From the NCBI GenBank assembly GCA_934373295.1, contig CAKROK010000001.1:1-64000 (forward strand): DNA of 64,000 bases, written 5' to 3'. Below the pieces are notes generated by a model. That model made no database searches. It was given only the letters and a program-made list of their open reading frames with translations, and was not told where the DNA came from. A program made the translations under genes and the position numbers. Positions 17,975-28,100 of the stretch are shown here, one piece after another; position 1 is the stretch's first letter; the number at the start of each line of letters is the position of its first letter. The DNA comes from an uncultured Christensenellaceae bacterium. Its GTDB lineage: Bacteria; Bacillota; Clostridia; Christensenellales; Christensenellaceae.

Positions 17975-18802
17975 CTATACCCCCATTATCATGAAAAAGA
18001 AGATGTATGAATACGGCATTATAAACAATATGCTGTCCAGTCTATCCATTATGCCGCCATGCTCGCCCAGTATCCTGCTATAGTCCTTTATGCCGAAGCG
18101 GCGCTTTACCAACGATGCGGATAGGTCGCCAAGCTGCGAAAGCGCGGATAGCAGCACGGAAAACAGCATGTACGCCCAAATGACGATGCCCGAATGTCTG
18201 AAAATTATCATGACGAGAGCCGCGCCCAGCGCACCTCCCACGAGGCCGGCTATAGCGCCCTCTATGGATTTATGCGGCGAGATGCTCGGGCAGAGCTTGT
18301 GCCTGCCTATGGCACTGCCTATGAAATACGCCATCGTGTCCGTGAGTATGGATATCGCCGCAGTCGCTATCATCACAAAGCGGTTCGTCTCGGGTGAAAC
18401 GAACTCCATCCCGCCCGAACGAATTATTGTAGCATAAAAGAACATGAACAGCGCCTGCGGATAAAAGAAGGAAAAACAGCCCTTTATCACGCTGTCCATA
18501 GTGTATTTTTTTATAAAGAGCGACGCCGTGAAAAGCGCACACACGAGCAGTGCGCACGTCACAAAAGCGCCCGCAAATCCGAAAAAGTAAAACGCGGCGG
18601 GCAGCAACAGCGTGAATGCAAATAATATGGGTCTGCAAACGGGGTCGCCGTCCGAGCCGACCGCGCCGCTCATCTCATACTCCGCCATCATCGCCAAAAT
18701 GACCATTCCGATAAAGAGCGGCCATCCGTTTAAAAACAGCAGCCCCGCGACGACGGACAGCATGACTATGGCTATGATTATCCTTTGGGCCAGCTTACTC
18801 AT
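17975..18802 (-). CDS. cdsA: Phosphatidate cytidylyltransferase (CDP-diglyceride synthase)
   Basis: This 275-residue polytopic membrane enzyme makes CDP-diacylglycerol from phosphatidic acid and CTP for phospholipid synthesis. About eight hydrophobic helices are visible, with the CdsA signature near the C-terminus (SQLGDLSASLVKRRFGIKD followed by HGGIMDRLDS). It overlaps uppS by 4 bp and is followed closely by dxr. Confidence 0.95.
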   Translation of the reverse strand: MSKLAQRIIIAIVMLSVVAGLLFLNGWPLFIGMVILAMMAEYEMSGAVGSDGDPVCRPILFAFTLLLPAAFYFFGFAGAFVTCALLVCALFTASLFIKKYTMDSVIKGCFSFFYPQALFMFFYATIIRSGGMEFVSPETNRFVMIATAAISILTDTMAYFIGSAIGRHKLCPSISPHKSIEGAIAGLVGGALGAALVMIIFRHSGIVIWAYMLFSVLLSALSQLGDLSASLVKRRFGIKDYSRILGEHGGIMDRLDSILFIMPYSYIFFFMIMGV

Positions 18803-19500
18803 ACGCCACCGAACCTTCTGTTCCTGTTTTGGAAGCTCTCTATCGCCTTGTCAAGCTCTCTTTCGTCAAAATCCGGCCAGAATACATCCGTAAAATACAG
18901 CTCGGAATACGCCGTTTGATACGCGAGGTAGTTTGAAAGGCGCTGTTCACCGCTCGTCCTTATGACGAGGTCGGGGTCGGGCAGCCCCTTTGTCATTAGG
19001 CAATCTTCAAACGTCTGCTCATTTATCTCGTCGATCTCTCCGTCGATGAGCTTCTGCGCGGCTTTTTTCGCCGCAGCGACTATCTCCGCGCGCGAGCCGT
19101 AGTTTATCGCGACTGTCAGCTTTAAGCCCGTGTTGTCCTTTGTCTTTTCCTCGGATTCCTCGATCGTTCGGCGAACCTCCTCGGGCAGCTCCTCTCTAAA
19201 GCCTATCGAACGGAAAACGACGTTCTTTTCACATAATTCCGCAAGCTCTTTTCTCAAATACTCCACAAGCAGACTCATGAGCACACCCACCTCGTCCTTG
19301 GGACGCTTCCAGTTTTCAGTGGAAAAAGCGTAAAGCGTCAGCGCCTCTATGCCTATATCGGAAGCGTATTGTACGATTTTATGCACGGTCTCCGTCCCCG
19401 CTCTGTGTCCAAAGCTGCGGGGCATCATCCTCTTTTTCGCCCATCTTCCGTTTCCGTCCATTATTATGGCAATATGCCTAGGTATGGTTTTATCACTCAT
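18799..19500 (-). CDS. uppS: Isoprenyl transferase (undecaprenyl diphosphate synthase)
   Basis: This 233-residue cis-prenyltransferase extends farnesyl diphosphate with isopentenyl diphosphate to make the C55 carrier lipid for cell-wall synthesis. Conserved motifs are IAIIMDGNGRWAKKR near the start, TLYAFSTENWKRP, and the C-terminal DLVIRTSGEQRLSNYL and WPDFDERELDKAI. It is in the standard frr-uppS-cdsA order, with one extra small gene inserted between frr and uppS. Confidence 0.96.
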   Translation of the reverse strand: MSDKTIPRHIAIIMDGNGRWAKKRMMPRSFGHRAGTETVHKIVQYASDIGIEALTLYAFSTENWKRPKDEVGVLMSLLVEYLRKELAELCEKNVVFRSIGFREELPEEVRRTIEESEEKTKDNTGLKLTVAINYGSRAEIVAAAKKAAQKLIDGEIDEINEQTFEDCLMTKGLPDPDLVIRTSGEQRLSNYLAYQTAYSELYFTDVFWPDFDERELDKAIESFQNRNRRFGGV

Positions 19501-19501
19501 T

Positions 19502-19723
19502 TCAAATCTCCGTTAAAAATGCGGATACGACAATATGAGCGCCGCGCTCGTCCATCCTGACGCGCAGCACCCGCATGTCGTCCGCCCCCTCCACGCCGCG
19601 AAGCGAGGAATATATGTCTACATCGCAGGGTATGCCCTGTTCATTAAAATGACAAAGCACCTCTTTTAAAGGCAAACCGAGGAATGCTCCTGCGTGAGTA
19701 TCCTCGGTGTATCTTTCGATCAA
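19502..19723 (-). CDS. Small conserved-looking protein between frr and uppS
   Basis: This 73-residue reading frame fills the gap between frr and uppS. It starts at a TTG (19723) that overlaps the frr TGA stop, and its stop is 1 bp before the uppS start, so it is probably a translated, coupled gene. The sequence has no TM segment, and the second half (DMRVLRVRMDERGAHIVVSAF) looks like a beta-rich small domain. No family is recognised. Confidence 0.55.
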   Translation of the reverse strand: MIERYTEDTHAGAFLGLPLKEVLCHFNEQGIPCDVDIYSSLRGVEGADDMRVLRVRMDERGAHIVVSAFLTEI

Positions 19724-20277
19724 ACTTCCATTATCTCCTTTTCCTTATCCTTTACGGTATCATCTATCTTCTTGATGTACTTATCGGTAAGGTCCTGGAT
19801 CTTCTTTTCGTAGTTTGCCGCGTCGTCCTCGGTTATCGTGCTCGCCTTCTTATCCTTTTTGATCTGCTCATTGGCGTCTCTTCTTATGGAGCGGATGGCG
19901 ACCTTCGTCTCTTCGCCGTATTTGCGGCAGACCTTGACTAGCTCCTTTCTTCTCTCCTCCGTTACTTCGGGGAAAACCAGCCGTATGAGCTTGCCGTCAT
20001 TCGTAGGGTTAATGCCTATATCAGAGGCTAAAATAGCCTTTTCAACGGCCTTTAACATGGATGCATCCCAAAGTGATATGGTGAGTACCCTAGGCTCAGG
20101 GACAGCCAAGTTGCCTATCTGAGGAATGGGCGTCATCGTACCGTAATAATCTACCATTATTCTGTCTAACAGCTTGGGGTTAGCTCTTCCGGCTCTTACT
20201 CCTCCGAGATCGTTTCCCAGCGCCTTTAAGGATTTCTCCATTTTATCGTTTGCTTTGCTAATAGGTTCGTATTCCAT
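19720..20277 (-). CDS. frr: Ribosome recycling factor
   Basis: This 185-residue factor splits post-termination ribosomes together with EF-G. The RRF signatures are ALGNDLGGVRAGRANPKLLD, VPEPRVLTISLWD, GINPTNDGKLIRLVFP, and the long C-terminal helix that starts at TEERRKEL. GGAGG precedes the ATG. It is the first gene of the frr-polC cluster, with its own promoter at 20306-20334. Confidence 0.96.
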   Translation of the reverse strand: MEYEPISKANDKMEKSLKALGNDLGGVRAGRANPKLLDRIMVDYYGTMTPIPQIGNLAVPEPRVLTISLWDASMLKAVEKAILASDIGINPTNDGKLIRLVFPEVTEERRKELVKVCRKYGEETKVAIRSIRRDANEQIKKDKKASTITEDDAANYEKKIQDLTDKYIKKIDDTVKDKEKEIMEV

Positions 20278-20305
20278 AATATGACCTCCGTGGGTTTATA
20301 ACTAT

Positions 20306-20334
20306 ATTTTACTAAAAAAATGTGATATGCACAA
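20306..20334 (-). promoter_or_regulatory. Promoter of the frr-polC cluster
   Basis: On the minus strand, TTGTGC (20334-20329) and TAAAAT (20311-20306) are 17 bp apart. It lies in the 90-bp gap between pyrH and frr. Confidence 0.65.
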
Positions 20335-20367
20335 TAAAAATTTGTAAGCGTTTTATGAACATTGCGC

Positions 20368-21069
20368 TCAGGATATGAGTGTGCCCATCTTTTCTCCCTT
20401 GACCGCGCGCACGATGCTGTTTTCCTCGCTCAGGCCGAACGCCAATATGGGGATGTTGTTCTCCATGCACAGCGTGACCGCGGTGGTGTCCATCGCGTGC
20501 AGCTCGTTCGTGATGAAGTCCATAAAGGGTATCTCATCCAGCTTCTTGGCATCGGGATTGATCTTCGGGTCGCTGTCATAAACGCCGTCCACGTTCTTCG
20601 CGAGCAGTATCAGCTCAGCGTCCATCTCAGCCGCTCTCAGCGCGGTCGCGGTGTCCGTAGTGAAGTAGGGGTTGCCCGTGCCGCAGGCGAAAATGACTAT
20701 CCTGCCCTTTTCCAAGTGCCTTACAGCCTTGCCGCGGATGTACGGCTCTGCAATCTGGCGCATCTCGATGGCGGTCTGTACGCGCGCGCTGCCCCCGAGC
20801 GAATTTATCGCATCGGATAATGCGAGGGCGTTTATGACCGTCGCGAGCATACCCATGTGGTCGGCAGTCGTCCTGTCCATGCCCTTGCCCGCTCTGCCTC
20901 TCCAGATGTTGCCGCCGCCGACGATTATGCCGACCTGAACGCCCATTTTAGAGACCTCGACTATCTGCTCACATACGCTGTGGACGATGTCGAAATCGAT
21001 GTTCGCCTTGTCGGAGGAAAGCGCCTCGCCGCTTATCTTTAAAATAACTCTTTTATACTTTGTCTGCAT
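20368..21069 (-). CDS. pyrH: UMP kinase
   Basis: This 233-residue bacterial UMP kinase phosphorylates UMP to UDP. It belongs to the amino-acid kinase fold: [12 protein letters not shown] at the start, [33 protein letters not shown], and the [12 protein letters not shown] loop. The usual neighbours rpsB and tsf are not in the window, but the pyrH-frr adjacency is typical. It has its own promoter. Confidence 0.96.
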   Translation of the reverse strand: MQTKYKRVILKISGEALSSDKANIDFDIVHSVCEQIVEVSKMGVQVGIIVGGGNIWRGRAGKGMDRTTADHMGMLATVINALALSDAINSLGGSARVQTAIEMRQIAEPYIRGKAVRHLEKGRIVIFACGTGNPYFTTDTATALRAAEMDAELILLAKNVDGVYDSDPKINPDAKKLDEIPFMDFITNELHAMDTTAVTLCMENNIPILAFGLSEENSIVRAVKGEKMGTLIS

Positions 21070-21132
21070 GTTGAAATTATCCTCTCAAACCGAAGCATGA
21101 AAATATTTTGTTAAACACTTCTATTTTCTTTA

Positions 21133-21161
21133 ATGATACCAAAAATCACGTGTTTATGCAA
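21133..21161 (-). promoter_or_regulatory. Promoter of pyrH
   Basis: On the minus strand, TTGCAT (21161-21156) and TATCAT (21138-21133) are 17 bp apart, about 65 bp before the pyrH start. Confidence 0.65.
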
Positions 21162-21197
21162 GATAAAAAAGCGCACTCGGAAAATTCCTCGCAACTC

Positions 21198-21228
21198 AAA
21201 AACGGGCTTTATTCCCTAAAACCCGTTT
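21198..21228 (-). terminator. Terminator overlapping the 3' end of the fic gene
   Basis: A 7-bp stem (AAACGGG at 21200-21206 with CCCGTTT at 21222-21228) has a 15-nt loop. On the minus strand it is followed by a short T run. The stem includes the last codons of the Fic gene. Confidence 0.55.
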
Positions 21229-21976
21229 CACTGACTTCATTTTTAGACTTGACATAGCCAAATACGTTCTCCATCTCCGCAAGCTCCGCCTTGCAGATGA
21301 GGTATACCATGCCGGATATATCCTGCTTATTTTTAAAATCCCTGAATGACCTGCGGTATTTTGAAGTGCTTGATATATTCACGGGCAGAAAGCCGTTGTT
21401 TATGAGCTGCTGATTTAGCAGCATCCTCCCCGTTCTGCCGTTTCCGTCCATAAACGGATGGATATACTCAAACTCTATATGCCGCTTCGCCAGCTCTATG
21501 AGCGCTTCTTCCTTATTATAAATCTCATTGAGCGTCCGAGCATAGCTCCTCATAAGCTCCGGCACTTTTGAAAAATCGGGCGGATAATATACCGCATCTA
21601 TTTTATTTGCAATATAGACATTTTCACCTCTGTACGCCGCCTTTTTGACGTTTAATATCTTCCTGTTTACCTCTTTTATCCATTCCTCGGTGATATCCCT
21701 GCCCCTCGGGTCGAGCAAGGATATCGCCGAAAATAGCCGCTTTGCTTCTTCGTATTCCGAGTACTTATGTCCCGCCCTCACCTCATCATAATCTATTAGC
21801 CAAACCGTTTCCTCCAAAGAAAGCGTATTTCCCTCAAGGTGGTTGGATGACCAACAGAACTGATAGCTGAAATTTTCATAGTACGGCTTGTGAATAAGAG
21901 GGTCTTTAAAATAACTCATCACTTCAGGCAGCTTGGATATAATTTGCTCAATATATTTTGAATTGTCAAACATCAT
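21209..21976 (-). CDS. Fic family protein
   Basis: This protein of about 255 residues has the Fic core HPFMDGNGRTGR (about 170-181), which carries the catalytic His and the phosphate-binding loop used to transfer AMP from ATP to a target hydroxyl. Near the N-terminus, SNHLEG (about 44-49) matches the inhibitory motif (S/T)xxxE(G/N), so it is a self-inhibited class II Fic protein. ATG 21976 lies 8 nt after AAGGTG; the frame also holds a TTG at 21982. It stands alone between pyrH and the GH2 giant, with no antitoxin gene next to it. The target is unknown. Confidence 0.9.
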   Translation of the reverse strand: MMFDNSKYIEQIISKLPEVMSYFKDPLIHKPYYENFSYQFCWSSNHLEGNTLSLEETVWLIDYDEVRAGHKYSEYEEAKRLFSAISLLDPRGRDITEEWIKEVNRKILNVKKAAYRGENVYIANKIDAVYYPPDFSKVPELMRSYARTLNEIYNKEEALIELAKRHIEFEYIHPFMDGNGRTGRMLLNQQLINNGFLPVNISSTSKYRRSFRDFKNKQDISGMVYLICKAELAEMENVFGYVKSKNEVSETGFRE

Positions 21977-22145
21977 TTTCAAATCACCTTTTTCGCGGTT
22001 TCCAACGCTCGCCTTTCTCGGGCTTTTATTTGCATCATGAATAATAACCCGGTATTTCAGCTATCTGATGCTATTAAGTATACCCTAAATGCTATAAAGT
22101 GTCCACATCGCAACGAACTTTTGAATAATTCTTTTTTTACACAAA

Positions 22146-22170
22146 ATCCCTCTCCAAACCGGAAAGGGAT
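22146..22170 (-). terminator. Probable terminator of the GH2 giant gene
   Basis: ATCCCT (22146-22151) pairs with AGGGAT (22165-22170) and the stem continues inward with one mismatch. The tail on the minus strand is TTTTGTGT, so the T tract is imperfect. Confidence 0.5.
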
Positions 22171-22191
22171 CCTGTATTTTCATTTATTCGC

Positions 22192-25100
22192 TTATTTCTT
22201 AGTTGTAACCGTCTTTGCCTTGGACCATGCGGAGTAGACGTTATAGCTCTTTGCGCCTATCTTTGTGGTCTTATAGCTCCTGACCCTTACGTAATACTTC
22301 GCGGACGCCTTGAGCTTGGTCACCGTCTTTGAAGTCGTCGTGTACTTGGCTATCGTCGCAGTCTTTGTCGTCTTTGCCGTGAACTTGGAGGACGTCGAGT
22401 ACTGTACCTGATAGCCCGTTACGTAGCTCTGCTTTGCCCATGTAGCCTTGAAGCCCTTGGAGAGCGCCGTCAGCTTGGATACGCTCATCTGCTTGCCGCG
22501 GATAGCGAACGTGAGCGTCTTTGTGCCGGTATAATTGCCCTTCATCGTGACTTTTACGGTGTACGTACCCGGGAGCTTTCTGCCGGAAGCATAGCTGACC
22601 GTGTAATTGGAGGAAGCGATCTTCTTGCCGTCGGCATCCGTCACCGTGACAGCGGGCTTTTTGACCTTGCCGTCATATGTATACAGCGTCGCAGCGAGCT
22701 TTACGTTTAACGTATTGACGTTTATCTTTTCCGGCTCGTTTATCGTTATCAGCCTTAGCGCCGTCAAATCGCGATTCTGCGTACTCGTGACCTTTATTAT
22801 CACCTTACCCGCGCTGATGGGGGTCAGTAAGCCGTTCTGGTCTATCGTCGCCTTGCCCGTGAAGTCGATGACCTCCCAAGCGACGTCATTATTGAGCGAC
22901 TCGGGATAGGTCACGGCGGTATATTGCTCAGGCTTTCCTATTGTTGCAACGTCCGCGCCGTCTATGCCCTTTATCTCTTTCGCCCTGACGTCTATCTCGT
23001 GCGTCGCGGCGAGCTTGCCGTCCGCCGTCTTTGCGGTTATTACCGCGTGACCCACGCCGATGGCCTTTATCATGCCGAAAGAGCCTACCGTAAGCACGTT
23101 TTCATCTGAGCTTGACCAAACTATCTTTCCTTCATAGCCTTCGTCAGAAACCTTCGCAGTGAGCTTGGCTATCTGACCGAGATATATCTCATTTACGCCC
23201 GATATGCTCATCATGCTGTCCTCGGGCAGGTTTGCGTAGGGAATATATCTTATAGCATCCAGCGCGACCATATATCCCGTTGACTTGGGATTCTTAAACC
23301 CGAGAGAATCGCCCGTGACTATGCGCAGAGTATGCTTGCCCTGCTTGACTATGCCCGTATCAAACGCGATTACCTTGCTGATGAGCGTGCCCGAATACGT
23401 GTCCATATATCCTATGAACTCGCCGTCGAGGTATATCTTCGCCTTGCCCATCTCGCGGTTTGTCGATACGATTATCTGCGCACGGCTGCCGTTGAATGTG
23501 AACGTCGCTTCGGCGCTGTTAAGATATGTCTCATCGCCGCCAATGCACCTCGTTCCGCCGTAGCCCGTAGAAGAGCCCTTGATATACTTTATCTGCGCGG
23601 CGTGGTCGTTTACGGTTATCCAGTTGTCCTGCGTCTCCTCACCGATGTACTTTATCGCATCGAATGCGAGCATCGTGCCGGTAGAGGCGTCGTTCTTCTC
23701 GCCCTCGACCTTTAGGGTTATCTTGTGTTCGCCGTAGCCTATTATGCCCGAATCGAATCCTACAAACGCCCTCTTGATGGAGGGAGAATACGTGTCGGCA
23801 TATCCCACGAACTTATCATCGAGATAGACCTTGCCCTTTCCTAACTCGCTGTTCGCGGTGAATATGAGCTGTACTCTTTCACCCTTGAAGGTGTAGCTTA
23901 GCTCGCTTCCCGCGTTTAAGTACATCTCGTCGCCGTTCACAAGCTCCGTGGAATGACCGTAGCCGTTGGAGTAATTGCCCCAATAGGTGATGTCGTTATC
24001 GTGATCGTTCACCACGACAAAGCCGCCGCCCGCGCTTATCGTCTCAAAGCGGATGAGGGGGACCATCGTGCCGGTAGAAGCGTCGTTCTTGTCGCCGTTT
24101 ATGACGAGCTTTACGTTATGCGTGCTGTCCGTCAGCTTGTCCGTGCCAAACAGCTCGACGTTCGGCTCATAGCTGGGCGCATATGCGTCCGCATAGCCTA
24201 TCAGCTCGCCGTCTACGTATACCGCCGCTTTGCCCAGCTCGGAATTCTTGTTGCCGAATATCTTTAAGGAATAGCCGTCAAAGCTGAAAGTGACCTCGTT
24301 ATCAGGATTCGTGAGCTTCGCGCCGTCGTAGTCGTATGCGATACCGGGGTTAGAGTACGTCACGAATTCGCTGTTCGCGGCGATGCTCCTCGACGTCTCA
24401 TAGCCCTGGCTCTGTGAGTTGGAGGCTATGAATCTGCGTAAAGGTACCATGCCCACGCCCGTCGAAGCGGGGTTCTTGTCGCCCTTTATCATGAGCTTTA
24501 AGGTATGCGTACCCTGCTCAAGCCCGTCTATTCTGTAAAGCTCCGTGTCCAGCTCGAGAGATGCGGAATATGCATCCATATCGCCGTGCTTAACGCCGTC
24601 CACGTATACCTCTGCACGGCCGAGCTCGACGTTCTTATCGCCCATTATGCGCAGACTCATGCCCTTGAATTTGAGCGTGACCTCGTTATCGGGATTAACG
24701 TACTTTCCGCCGTCAAAGTCATATGCCACTCCGGGATTGGTGAAGGTCGCCTCGGATACGTAGTAGACCGTTTCCTTATCCGTATCCTCCTCCGGGTCGG
24801 CGGTTATCTCAAAGCGCCTTATCGGGACCATGCCCGTGCCCGTGGACGCCTCGTTCATGTCGCCCTTTACCTCTATTCTGAGGGAGTGCTCCGCGTTTGC
24901 GAGTCCGGAAATTCTGAATATCTCTACATCCGGCATGTACGACGCCGCATACGTGTCGATATCGCCCACGAAGTTGTTATCTACATATACCGCCGCCTTG
25001 CCGCACTCGGAATTCTTGTTTCCGAATATCTTTAACATGCTGCCCGTAAAGCTCATTGTCACGATATTTTCGGGGTTAATGAGCTTCGCGCCGTCGTAGT

Positions 25101-28100
25101 CATACGCGATAGAGCCGTTAGAATAGCTTACTGATTCATCCGATGCGGCTATCGTCGTCACCGTAGAATCCTTTATGCCGAGGTCGGATAAGCTCTTTTT
25201 GAGCTGCTCCTCATCCACCGCCGTGACTGCGGATGCGTGCTCATGGCCGTAATTCACGAGATTTAAGAGAAGTCTCTTGCAGTTTACGTTCATGTTATCC
25301 GTGAGCAGGTCGAGCGCATTTATCGTGTAATAGCCGTTGAAGTACTTATAAGTACCCATGCCGATGCCGTTTGACGCGCCGCCCATCAGAGGCAGACCCT
25401 GCGCCATCATGACTAATACGTTAGTCTCCTCCGGCATGTCCATATCCACGAAATAGCCGTTGACGTCGCCGCTCTTATTAAACGAAGCCAACAGCTCCGT
25501 GCCGAACATCGCGGGGGATAACGCGCCCTGCTTCAATCCCGCAAAGAGGGTATCGCCCATCGCGATATGCTCCGCGTGATAAAGCGCGGACTGCTCACTG
25601 AAGCCGGTGTACTTCCTCCAGCTGCCCTTGTTCGTGCTGGGTATGCGGTTTAATCCCGCGCCTAAGCTGTCCTTATCGAGTATCGCGACATACGCGCCCG
25701 ATGCCATCTTCTCATAAACCGCCTTCCAGAATGCGTCCGTCTGGGGTGCGTTCGAGCCGATAAGTATGACCTCGCCGTCCTTTTTCTCGGATGCGTTAAA
25801 CTCGCTTACCGTCATGCCCTGCTCTTTAAACAGCTCTGTGACGTCTTTCGGGAAATCGCCCGCGAGGGTGACCTCTTTTTCCTTAGCCGCGCCCGTATTG
25901 TCGATTATCTCAAATTCATAAGATGTGTTCGTGGGCTTATAGCCGTCGCTGTTGAGCTTAGCTTCAAAGGTATATCTGCCCGCAGCGAAATCCAGCTTGA
26001 TGCTCTCGTCAAAGACCTCATACGCGAGAGGCGCTTTCGAGCCGCTCTCGACCTCAAACGCGACGTTCTTCTTCTCATAGACGGTCTTGCCGTCTGCGTC
26101 CTTTATCACAAAATCAGCAGAATAATCGCCCGCGGGGAGGACGTCCTCCGTCGCGATATTCGCCCTGAAGCGCTGTATGCTGCCCTTTTCCGCGGCAAAT
26201 GAGGTGTTATCTAACAGATAAGCCCAGCAAAGCGGCGCGAACATGTCGGAGAATACCTCCTTTATACCCGTCTTCCAGTCGCGGAAGTTATCCATAAGGC
26301 CCTCGCCCAGGCTCTGCGCGTCCGAAAGAGAGGTCGCGCCCACACCGTTTAAGCGGCCATTTGCTCTGATGTAATTCATAAGAGCGTATCTCTGAAGAAT
26401 GTTGTTGCTCTCAGAATCCTTGGTCACATCCTCGGGCGTATCGTATATCTTATTTAAACCGTACTTATTATATATACTCGTTATTCCGTTAACTACATTA
26501 TTCGAAAGACCTGTGGTCATGTAGCTGTTCGGGTCTGCCCCGTTGATCGTGCGCTTATAAGCGTCTAAGAATACGTTGGGCGTGTTGCCCGTTCCCGTTT
26601 CGCTTATAAACGTAGGCTGATCGCCGTCCTTGCCCAGCTTGTAGATGCTCTCATAGGCCTCATCCTCAGAGAAGGGATAGTTGGGATAGAAATGTACGTC
26701 ACCAGGAGAATCGGCCTTTTCTCCCTCGCCGCCCAGCATGACGTCCCATGTAGTCGAGCCGGAGTTTGAAAAGCTGCCGTAGGAATAATCCCTGTCCCAT
26801 CTTCCTGAGCTGAAGCAGACGAGCCTTGTCTCGTCGTATTCACGCAGCTCGGTCAAATACTTCCTCGCCTTGTTCGTCCTCGCGTCGGACGCGTTTACTT
26901 CGTTTAAAAAGCCCCAAATAGCCACTGAGGGGTGGTTTCTGTCCCTTATGACCATCTTGGTATACATCTCGCTGTCCCAGTGGTTCATGCCCAGCCAGCT
27001 CTGCGAGCTTTCCTCATAGGCGAGCATACCCACCTCGTCACAATAGTCGAGCACCTCGGGCATTATGGACATCGCGATAGACCTGAAGCAGTTAAAACCC
27101 GCTGCTTTAAGCTGATCAATACCCTTAAACTGATATGTCAGATCTCTCGGGCTGCCCTGGAAGGTTATCGGGTCATAGCAGTTCTGATGCGTCGTCTTAA
27201 GCATGAAGCGCTTTCCGTTGAGATAGAAATAGCCGTCCTTCATCTCGATATGCCTGAAGCCCATGCGCTCGACAGAATACGTCTGTGTGTTTCCGCCCGT
27301 CACTGCGGTCACGTCAGCGTAATAGAGATTCGGGTTTTCAGTATCCCACAGCTTGAAATTATCGATGGTATAGTCAAGCTCGACCACGCTCTTGCCCTTG
27401 GGGAGGTCCTTTGTTAGCTTGTCCGTCGCGCCTAACTTTGCGCCCTTAAACTCGCCGTATACTGCAAAGAGATCAGTCTGCGCCTGCGCGCCCGTGGTGT
27501 TATTAACCGTTATCTCCAGCGCGACCTTGCCCGTGAGCCAGTCCGTCTTTGCGTAAACGTCCTCGATAAACACGCCGCCGCGCGTCAGGAGATTTACGTC
27601 CTGCCAAATGCCGCCGGCGTCCCAAAACGCGGGATATTCCGAATAGGACGCGACCTTGCACATGCCCGCGGGGTTATAGACCTTAACGGCTAAGAAGTTC
27701 TCACCGTCCTTTAAGACGTCTGTCACGTCAAACTCAAAGGGAACGTCCGAATTGTCGTTTGAGCCCAGCTTTTCGCCGTTCAGATATACGTCCGCGAGGC
27801 ACTGCACCGCGTCAAACCTTATGAACTGCTTCATGCCCTCGCCCGCTTTTTTCGCGGTAAACTCCTTGGCATACCACGTATAGCCGTTATAGCTCGGATA
27901 TGTCTCATAGATGTTTCCGGGGACTAAAATGAGGTCGGACTGCGCGGGATATTTTATCTTCGCGGAATAATCGGATTCACCGCCCGGATCCTTTACTATC
28001 TTCCACGCGCCGTTTAAGGTCATCTCCGTAAAATCGCCCGCAGAAGAATCAAACTTGACCTGTGCGACGTTTATGGGATGCTTGTCCCCCGCCGCCTTTG

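Noticed and set aside
21209..21976. Fic protein as part of a toxin-antitoxin pair
   Set aside because: It carries its own N-terminal inhibitory motif and no small antitoxin gene is next to it.
23235..25130. Regularly repeated DNA in the GH2 giant looking like a repeat array or CRISPR
   Set aside because: The repeats are in frame, diverged and about 330-380 bp long; they encode protein modules. No short identical repeats with unique spacers exist in the window.
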